The position numbers and the translations under genes were made by a program. This document shows positions 56,758 to 64,000 of a stretch of 64,000 nucleotides of DNA, one piece after another (within the stretch, counting starts at the first letter, position 1; every line of letters begins with the position of its first letter). The notes beneath the pieces were generated by a model that was not told the origin of the DNA, made no database searches, and saw only the letters and a program-made list of their open reading frames with translations. Source of the DNA: Crotophaga sulcirostris (taxonomy: Eukaryota > Chordata > Aves > Cuculiformes > Crotophagidae); assembly GCA_013397455.1 (NCBI GenBank), contig VYZB01000735.1, positions 217,528 to 281,527 on the forward strand, read 5' to 3'.

Positions 56758-59111
56758 ATCCAATTTTAGGTGATCAATCTTCATAGTTTCTGAAGCTCTA
56801 ACCTGTTACGTTTTATTTCCCTAATTGGGAACTGAGCAGTGTGCTTTAATGATTGCTAAGTTTCTGCCTCTCTAAGGTAATCCAAAGGCTCGCAGTTCAT
56901 AAATGGTAAATCTGTTCTTCATGTCGAAGCAGTCAACCAGATTCTCACTCTATCTGTAGTGGATATTTTGTTGCAATGAAAATTATTAAATAATTAGAGT
57001 GCACTGTGACAGCAGAAAACAAGTTGTTCTATATGTATGTATTTTGATACCTGTTCAAAAAGAGTCTTTGGGTTTCCTGTGATGAATACCTCATGTGTTG
57101 GGCTTGGGGAGTTTTTGTTGCTTTATTTTAATTTGTTTTCTTTTTTTTAAAGCAAGATTGTTCTTGCACAAAAGTAGGTTAAGGTAACCGAGTTCTCATA
57201 AATTTATTTACCTAATCGGAACACTTCAGAGTTTGGCAAGAAATTCCATCTGTTCTAGTTCCCCACCTTGCACTTCGTCCAGAGCGAGCAGTTGCTTGGC
57301 TGTTTTCCTGCGCCCTCAGTAGAACTCTAGCAATATTCAGACAAAGGAGACCATTGCAGATGGAGTTTGCTGCCTTAATGCTCTTTTTCTGTGTGTCAGA
57401 ACCTCAAATTCAGTTGAACATTGTATGGATTTGGAGATTTATAAAGTATTCGAGGGATGTTCTTTAATAGAAAATAGTTTCTCTATAGTTGGCACTTCGG
57501 GTCTCTTATGGACCTGCTAGACTGGAGTGCTCTTGCCTGATGGAGTTGAGGGAGTGCTTAGAGGAGGTTGTGCTCCCAGCAGGGCAGGATTTGCTGGTAA
57601 AGCAGTGGTAATGATGGAGAAACACCCATCGGGAGAGTTTGTCTGTTGGCCTTGGATGCTGGGCTGTCTGGCCCCTCTCCAGCAGGTTGGTGAGCAGAGG
57701 AGCCGACTCTGCTCCTGTCCTTCCGCGTGGCCACGTGCAGAGCTGGTGGAGTGGGCCAGCTCAGGGTGCCTGCACATGGCAAGGTTGAGCCCTGACTGTA
57801 TAGGGATGCATATAAATACATTTATCACTGGCCTGGGAACCAGGAGCTAGGAAAATTGCTTTAAAAAAACAAAAAAACTGAAAGGAAAACAGCAACATTT
57901 GGGCACTCCCATCACTAGTGAGCCTGCCCAGAATAGAAAATGAGTTTAACAAGCTGGGGACTGATTGATTTTGAGGTTGTTTTTTTTAGTTTTCATGAAT
58001 AAGAAAGAGCATTTTTGTGGGCTTTCCTGGCCACAGCTGACATTCCATAAATGCAGCTATAGACAGACAGCTGAATTTTAGCAGACTGGTAGCACCAGAG
58101 GTGTTTGCAGAAGGGAGCGATGTTCTCTCTGGTGGGTGGACATCATTCCACGTGGGATGCTACCAGCCTCCAGGTCTGGGAAAACACCGAGCACTTACTG
58201 GCGCTCTGGATTGAACTTTAGGATTTGCACTTACCTATCACTTTGGAAGATAATCCTCTCTCTGGATCAGCTTTCCGCGTGTCTCTCCGTGTGTGTGTCA
58301 ACCTGGTACTTGAAAAAATACAGAATACTTGACCCACCGCCTTGTGCCGCCGGGGCCATTCTGGTCCAGCGCTGCCTCACGCACAACCGGCTGCCGGGGC
58401 GGCTTTAGTCGCAGGTGAGTTATTTTCCAGGCTTGGTTCTAGGATCCTATTTTGGTGGATGTAGAATTGCCAAAGCAGCAATTCAAGGCCTGGGAAATAC
58501 GAGATTTTTTGGGTTTTTTTCCTGTTATATTTTGTGCTTCCTATAATGTAGTTTGAGACAAGAGCGTTGTTTCTCAATGATGGGCCAAAAAGAGGTGAAG
58601 GCGGAGAGGGAGGCAGCTCCCAACTGCACTGATACTTGATTCACCAACCTTATACAGGGTAAATACTTAGCAGTTTGCAATGGAATAGTGGATGGACTCT
58701 TCCTGTTAAAGGCACTGTAGTAACCTTATTTCTGAAGAGAGGACTTCACCAGCCTTTTGAATATCCGAAATCCATTGGGATTGGACTTGTGAGTGTGCCA
58801 AACTGCCAGAGCAATACTTGGGAGCAGCAGGTTCTTTGGAAGACCAGTTTGACGGAACCAAAACAGGGTGGTTGTTGAAACCATCTCCAACATGTTGGAA
58901 GGATGGCAGCGATGTCTTGGTTCTGTTGTCATGTAGGAAAGCTCGGTCGCGAGGTTCGGTTGGTTTCTCTGTTGGTCTGAAAGCTCAGCCCTGCAGTGGT
59001 GGGTGCGGGCTCGGGCAGCGCGTTGGGATTGGGATTATTAACAGCAGTTGTTTAATGGTGGGATGGAATGTTCTTGCTAAAGAGTTTCCATTGTTTCATG
59101 TTTTCTACACC

Positions 59112-59133
59112 AATATATATACGGTGTATATAT
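59112..59133 (+). repeat. AT-rich hairpin in distal 3' UTR
   Basis: ATATATAC, loop GGT, GTATATAT forms an 8-bp stem with a 3-nt loop at about 59114-59132, some 180 nt upstream of the distal AATAAA. Possible RNA structure; AT repeats make such stems easily, so little weight is given. Confidence 0.5.
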
Positions 59134-59155
59134 TAAACTGTGTAAAGTTGTACTT

Positions 59156-59163
59156 TGTACATA
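59156..59163 (+). promoter_or_regulatory. SRGAP2: Pumilio response element match TGTACATA
   Basis: A perfect match to the known PUM1/2 motif UGUANAUA on the sense strand of the 3' UTR, about 150 nt before the distal poly(A) signal. Site prediction only. Confidence 0.4.
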
Positions 59164-59213
59164 CAACTGTACAATATGGAGGTACATCCTTCCCCCCCCC
59201 CCCCCTTTTGGTA

Positions 59214-59231
59214 CAGTATTGTACAGTATTA
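59214..59231 (+). promoter_or_regulatory. SRGAP2: Two tandem miR-200b/c/429 seed matches
   Basis: The 10-mer GTACAGTATT occurs twice in tandem (59211-59230). Each copy has CAGTATT, the complement of the miR-200b/c/429 seed AAUACUG; the second is followed by A, making the 8-mer CAGTATTA (59224-59231). The sites lie 80 nt before the distal AATAAA, a favourable position near the 3' UTR end. Two sites this close would overlap sterically. Confidence 0.4.
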
Positions 59232-59310
59232 GAAGTAAATGTGTTGGAAATGTTAAATCCTTACTGGGGCAACAAAATGTATCCATTGTCATTAGCAATA
59301 GTTTTGGAGA

Positions 59311-59316
59311 AATAAA
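59311..59316 (+). terminator. SRGAP2: Distal poly(A) signal AATAAA
   Basis: AATAAA followed within 5-25 nt by the G/T-rich TGTTTTGGGTATGGTGG, a good downstream element. Tandem repeats, minisatellite and CR1 sequence resume beyond it. ATTAAA at 59132-59137 is a weaker alternative 180 bp upstream. Confidence 0.65.
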
Positions 59317-59335
59317 TGTTTTGGGTATGGTGGAA

Positions 59336-61097
59336 ATCCTGACCGATGGGCACCAGTGAGTGATGTACGGAGCGAGTGCGGATGCCTGAGCGAGTGCGCG
59401 TGCCTGGGCTCGAGTGGGAGAGGATGAGCATCCCCTGCAGCAAGTGACTCCAACTTCTAGGAATCCTTGGGAACTGGAATAGTGGCTGGTGCTGGTAAGT
59501 AGCTGGGGAGGAACCTGCGGGATGCAGAAATATCCCATGGCATTCCATGGCTTGGTTCCAGTGGGGAGTGGGATCTGAAGAACACGTGCCTCAGCTCTGG
59601 TGCTTCAGGCAGCGCCCTGCGTTCCCCACCCTCAGCTCATGCACACCTACTGGTAGTAACAGGATTCAGCAGAGCATAAACTTCCCTGGCCGTGACCTGA
59701 TTTTAAAAATACTTAATCCTCATCATTTTTCTGGAGAGGATGGGCCTCCAACCATCTCTGGATTTAAGATTGAGATTATGGATTGGATCGTTATTATTTT
59801 TTTCCCCATCTCAGTTTTTCAGTCTGCCTTTTTCAGAGCACAGTGAGGAAATGGTGTTGGGGTTTTGGCATTTTGGATTCTCTTTGTTTAGGTCCAAAGG
59901 AATTACTTATTGACAGTGAGGTTTCATGATTAACCAAGCTATTTCGTGGCTGTGCTGGAAATCAGCTGGGGACAACCAACCCCGTGTCCCTGGGATGAAG
60001 CATCCTTGGTGATCGGGGCGAAGAGGAGGCTCAGGCAGCCACTCCCTGGGGCTGGTGATGTCCCACGTCTCCTTAAAAGCTGCTGTGGGGGTTCAGGAAA
60101 GCCAGGATGCATTTCCTCATTGGTTCAGTAGCTCAGATCTCAGCAGCCTGGATGGTGATACCTTAAAGGAAACCTGGACCTGCAGTGGCCAAGGCAGCGA
60201 TGCTCTGCGAGATCTACCTCCTGCATCTCAGACCTCTGCTGCAGAGGTTTGTTTTGCTGAAAAAACCCAGTTTTCTGCAAAGTGCAGGTCTATTTTGCCA
60301 CACAGTGGGGCAGACCTGTGCCTCTAATACACAGAGTAGTTTAATTTTATTTGGGGACTTTGTCCTGGAGCTTTTCTTGTCCACCTTTGCAGATGTACCT
60401 CTGCCATCCTGCTGGCAGGGGTTTAGCAAACTCCGGTTGCGCAGGGTGGGAAGGTCCTGCCCAGCATCTGCATCAGTCTGAAACCCCTAAACCAGACCAC
60501 GGCTTCTGCAACCAAGCTCCCACCTGGGATGGCCCAAGGATGCCCCAGTGCTGCCCACCATGGCTCTGCCTCCCCCAGGAGCCATCCTTGACAAGCAGCC
60601 AGGCAGGGTGAATCCTGCTTCCCTTCCATCTGAGTGAGTCTCCAAGCAGTCTCCATTGATTTCTGGGGGACGCAGGTGGCTCCTGGCCTGGGTTGTTTGG
60701 TTTATTTTTTAAAGCATGAAATAGGAGTCAGAGCAGTAGCAGGGTGACACAGACAATGACTTTTGATTTTCTGTTGGTCGCTGCTGTCCATCTGCGCAGA
60801 AGAGGACACGGTTATCCCTTAAACCCCTCCAATCCCACCAGCTCTTCCAAACTGCAGCCAGGTTTGACCCTCTACTCACAAATCTCTTGTCGTGTTTGCT
60901 TTCATTTGATGAAAAAAATCAGGAGTCAGTGATGGGAGGATTCAGTCAGTTGTGGGGGGGTGGTGATGGAGGGAAAGGTGATGCTCCAGGCAGGAGCAAG
61001 GGGCTGGTTGTGAAGAGGTGGGAGAGGCAGCAAGACCACAGGGTCTGCAGGGATGGACCCTGCTGGAAACAAAGGCCAAGTGGGGTGTGCAGCCTTG
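59336..61097. other. Intergenic region downstream of SRGAP2
   Basis: No gene, RNA gene or transposon recognised. An 18-bp tandem duplication (GAGCGAGTGCGGATGCCT and its near copy) is at 59370-59405. The short open frames here (60-99 codons) show no recognisable family. Confidence 0.7.
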
Positions 61098-61753
61098 CAC
61101 GCAGCTGGGGGTGTAACTGGTGGTGTAACCAGTGTGTAACTGGGAGTGTAAGCCAGTGTGCAGTGTGGTGTGTAACTGGGTGTGTAACCAGTGTGCAATG
61201 TGTGTAACTGCAGTTGGAAACCAGTGTGTAACCAAGTGTGCAACCAGGGTTGTAAGCCAGTGTGCAGTCTGGTGTGCAACTAGATGTGTAACCAGTGTGT
61301 AAGTGGGGGTGTAAGCCAGTGCACAGCCCAGCATGAAACCGAGTGTGTAACCAAGTGTGTAAACAGGATTGTAAGCCAGTGTGCAGCTGGGTGTGTAACA
61401 AGTGTGTAATTGGGGGTGTAAGCCAGTGAATAGCCGAGCACGTAACCAAGTGTGTAACCAAGGTTGTAAGCCAGTGTGCAGCCTGGTGTGAAAATGGGTG
61501 TGTAACCAGTGTGTAAGTGGGGGTGTAAGCCAGTGTGCAGCCTGGTGTGAAAATGGGTGTGTAACCAGTGTGTAACTGGGTGTGTAAGCCAGTGTGCAGC
61601 CTGGTGTGCAACTGGGGTTGTAACCAGTGTGTAAGTGGGGGTGTAAGCCAGTGTGTAACTGGGTGTGTAAGCCAGTGTGCAGCCTGGTGTGCAACTGGGG
61701 TTGTAACCAGTGTGTAACTGGGGTGTGAGCCAGCGTGCAGCCCAGTGAGTAGG
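61098..61753. repeat. Minisatellite (VNTR), about 59-60-bp unit
   Basis: About 650 bp of repeats built from GTGTGTAACCAGTGTGTAA, GGGTGTAAGCCAGTGTG and CAGCCTGGTGTG modules. AAAATGGGTGTGTAACC recurs at 61491 and 61550 (period 59), and the matching AACTGGGG block at 61610 gives 60. Units at the left end are more diverged and shorter. All three reverse frames stay open (60942-61811, 60946-61833, 61280-61846) and give Tyr/His/Thr/Leu-rich repeats; this comes from the unit's composition and is not evidence of a gene. Confidence 0.95.
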
Positions 61754-62718
61754 CAGTGAGTAGGCAGCCTGCAGTCCCTGCTGTGGTGCCCCTGGGCTGC
61801 TCTGGGGGCACAGGATGCCCCGCAGCCGCTCACAGACCCCTCTCACACCCAGGGGCAGGTTTTGCTGCAGGGACAGCCCTGGGGTGCCCCAGCTTTGAGC
61901 CCCAAGGACAGGGTCCCTGCTGCAGGCACAGCATCCCTGCCTGGCCGTTATTTTTTAGGCTTTGCTGCCACCAGCTGGAACAATTGTTTTTATCACACAC
62001 TTGGTCTCAAAGGCAGTGGGTTTGCTCTCTCACATCACCCAGGGTTTTATCCCCTCTGGGCTCTTCATGACCCCAGGGTCTTGCTGTGTGTTGGGTGCTC
62101 GGGGTGGTTTCCCCATTTCTGACCATGGATGTGAACAGTCTGAGCAGTCGGGTGGAATCTGGGTGTCAGCCTTGAGACAGGAAGGATAAAACCTGCTGCT
62201 GGGGCAACCAGGGAAGGGAAATAAGCTAAAAAATTTAAAAAAAAAAAATATAGTGAAATAAGGGATAAGCTGGGTGTTCAACCAGGATCTCCCATCAGGG
62301 CTGGACCTGACTATGCAGCCAGCCAGGAAAACTCTTGGATTAACTGGGATGCCCTGGAAGTCCAAGGGCTCCAAGGTCTCTAATTAATCTGCCATCAAGG
62401 CAGGTGAGTTTCCCTTTTGCATACCCCTATGGAGAACTGTGTGAAAAGCCTTGCAGCATAGCCTGAAAATAATCTTTTTTTAGGGTGCTAAAGAGTATTT
62501 TAATGATTTCCTTCCTGTCTGTCTTTCCCCTCACCAGCCCAAATCTACTCACCCATTGGTGAGAGCCAAAAAAAGTGTACAGGTCAGAAATCTCAGAAAA
62601 CGCCTGAGTCTGGGTTTTCTGCCTTTAAAAAAAAAAATAAAAAAAAATCTTTGTTTCGGTTTCTTTTTGCTGTAGAGAGAGAAACTGCAGGCCGAGCACT
62701 TTTCCTCCCCTACCAGCC
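61754..62718. other. Intergenic region
   Basis: Moderately GC-rich to about 62150, then A-rich runs at 62228-62250 and 62626-62647. An ISRE-like TTTCGGTTTC lies at 62654-62663. No gene recognised. Confidence 0.7.
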
Positions 62719-62970
62719 CTGGAGAGTGTTGGCTTGTTGGCTTAGAGGTTGGACTTGATGATCTCAGAGGTCTCTTCCAACCTGGTTATACTGTGATACT
62801 GTGAAACTGTGAGAGGCTCCTGTGCAGGAGCTGGATTTGCAGAGCTGGAGAGTGTTGGCTTGTTGGCTTATAGGTTGGACTTGATGATCTCAGAGGTCTC
62901 TTCCAACCTGGTTATACTGTGATACTGTGATACTGTGAGAGGCTCCTGTGCAGGAGCTGGATTTGCAGAG
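62719..62970 (+). repeat. 126-bp tandem duplication containing a CR1 3' end
   Basis: Copies 62719-62844 and 62845-62970 each run from CTGGAGAGTGTTGGC to GGATTTGCAGAG and differ at only two positions. The middle of each (TTGGACTTGATGATC, AGAGGTCTCTTCCAACCTGG, TATACTGTGATACTGTGA) is a sense CR1 3' terminus; the rest is unique sequence. The duplication is recent, postdating the CR1 insertion. Confidence 0.93.
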
Positions 62971-63890
62971 CTGCCGTGGGGTGAGGATGCCCCATTGCAC
63001 CCCAGCAGCTCCTCGCCTTTGGGCAGCTCTGGAGGACACTCAGTTGGAATTTTTTTCCCCCGGAGGTTGTACTTGTGCTTCCTCCTTGTGTTAGCTGCTC
63101 CGATCTACGCAGTCTCGGATGGATGAGAAATGAGCTGCGTTAACTTCCGTGTGGGGAAGGGCTTCCCAAGCATCTCCAGCTCAAATCGATGATGGCTTGG
63201 CCTGGTGAGTGAGGGAAGCTGCTCAGCAGCCCAGCCAGCACCTACCCTGCAGCCCAGCACGTGAGCTCGGCCACATTGATGCTCTCATTCGGAGCAGACG
63301 AGCAGAGGCTGAAGGACACCGTTACCACATGCATAGAAAATAAGGCTGGAAATCACTTCAAGGAGTCACCCCGTCCCTTTCTCTTCCTGGGAGCTGAGCT
63401 GCAGCAACATTACTTTAATCAAAGTGATTTAAAGCCTCGCTTGGTTAGACCCGCGTCACTCTGCTTCCGCAGCTGCCGGCTAGCGGGGACGCCGCTGCCC
63501 AGCACCAGCCTGAGACACCACTTTGAGAAGGACAGGGCAAGGGCCAGCCCGTGCCACACAGCTTGCCAGCTCCTCAGCTCTCCTGCAGGTTTGTCAAGCC
63601 GAGCCACATGTGGCTGGGAAAGGAAGCTCAGCAGTAATTAGCAAACTAGTTTGGTGCGGAGGTTACGTGCAGGCTGGTGAAATGTCCCATCACTTTTGGG
63701 GTGCACCACACAGTGATGTACTCACACATCTTTGCAGGCTTTGGGAGGACAGAGCCTTTAGATGCATGTCCATGCCAGCCCAAAGTAATTCCTACCAGGG
63801 AGACCCTGACGGCTGGCACTGAGGTGTGGGCACCTCTGAGCCACAAAGCGAGCAGGAGCAGTGAGCAGCCCTGCTCTGCCCTAGGTAGGT
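62971..63890. other. Intergenic region, CpG-enriched
   Basis: CpG dinucleotides are more frequent between about 63050 and 63610 (for example GCCGGCTAGCGGGGACGCCG near 63474) than elsewhere in the window. It could be the edge of a promoter region of the next gene, but no exon was recognised. Confidence 0.5.
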
Positions 63891-63894
63891 GGCA

Positions 63895-64000
63895 GGGGGG
63901 TACCCTGCATCCCACATCCTTCCCTGCACCCAGCTCTGCACCCTGCATTCCCCACTCTGACCTGCATCCCCCCCTGCATCCCGCATCCCTTCCTGCATCC
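63895..64000. repeat. CCTGCATCC-type simple tandem repeat at window end
   Basis: Degenerate repeats of CCTGCATCC/CCCGCATCC (CCCTGCATCCCACATCC, CTGCATCCCCCCCTGCATCC, CCGCATCCCTTCCTGCATCC) of about 9-19 bp run into the window edge, so the full length is unknown. Confidence 0.85.

Larger units (their letters stand above)
53662..59335 (+). other. SRGAP2: SRGAP2 3' UTR (extent inferred)
   Basis: From the stop to the cleavage region after AATAAA at 59311, about 5.7 kb. No transposons were recognised within it, unlike the flanking introns, which suits a constrained UTR. It contains ATTTA and T-rich patches, a CpG-rich patch near 58330-58415 with a perfect CAG|GTGAGT at 58412-58420, a Pumilio-type site TGTACATA at 59156-59163, a C14 run at 59192-59205 and two CAGTATT miR-200b/c-type seed sites at 59214-59231. 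Small open frames in this region (for example 58818-59315, 56019-56345) have no recognisable homology and are not called. An earlier end at a proximal poly(A) signal is possible. Confidence 0.65.

Noticed and set aside
58818..59315. 165-codon open frame in the distal 3' UTR
   Set aside because: No recognisable domain, low-complexity end (poly-Pro from the C-run), and it lies inside the inferred 3' UTR.
61098..61753. CRISPR-like repeat/spacer pattern
   Set aside because: The repeats are head-to-tail without unique spacers, in a vertebrate nuclear genome; it is a minisatellite.
60942..61846. Reverse-strand open frames of 188-295 codons rich in His, Thr, Tyr and Leu
   Set aside because: They are three overlapping frames of the same minisatellite; no promoter, no splice structure and no homology.
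59340..64000. IKBKE or another downstream gene
   Set aside because: No kinase start or other recognisable exon was found in either strand; only synteny in mammals suggests it lies beyond.

Overview
This is a window of vertebrate nuclear DNA, almost certainly from a bird. Long introns with GT-AG boundaries separate short exons, and at least twelve CR1-type LINE tails (5'-truncated, ending in ATTCTRTGA-like runs) lie on both strands. CR1 is the dominant avian retrotransposon; no Alu, B1, L1 or other mammalian repeats were seen. The species cannot be fixed from the sequence.

The window holds one recognisable protein-coding gene on the + strand: the 3' four fifths of SRGAP2 (SLIT-ROBO Rho GTPase-activating protein 2). 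Nineteen coding exons could be placed to the base, from 8814 to the stop at 53659-53661. They join without a frame break into 931 codons plus stop. By alignment with my recollection of the human protein they are exons 4 to 22 of 22, about residues 142 to 1072; exons 1-3 lie upstream of the window. Domain order is F-BAR with extension (exons 4-10), a linker built by two microexons (11, 12), RhoGAP (13-17, arginine finger R527 and K566), SH3 (19) and a Ser/Pro-rich C-terminal tail (20-22). The assignment to SRGAP2 rather than SRGAP1 or SRGAP3 rests on the C-terminus DKSCTV, the linker RRSSTVRKQ and the SH3 surroundings.

Layout: 1-8813 is the 3' part of the intron before exon 4, with a perfect 13-bp hairpin and a CR1. 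8814-53661 is the exon/intron body. 53662 to about 59330 is an approximately 5.7-kb 3' UTR with several poly(A) signals; the best is AATAAA at 59311. About 59340-64000 is intergenic, with a 59-60-bp minisatellite, a recent 126-bp tandem duplication that includes a CR1 tail, and a GC-rich stretch. No downstream gene could be recognised.

No unknown multi-gene system is visible. The observations most worth checking are an ungapped 94-bp partial copy of exon 17 inside intron 17 (about 91% identical, still open in frame), two tandem splice acceptors predicting 1- and 2-residue isoforms, two miR-200b/c-type seed sites with a Pumilio site beside the distal poly(A) signal, unusually good hairpins in introns, and the minisatellite that makes long but spurious reverse-strand ORFs.
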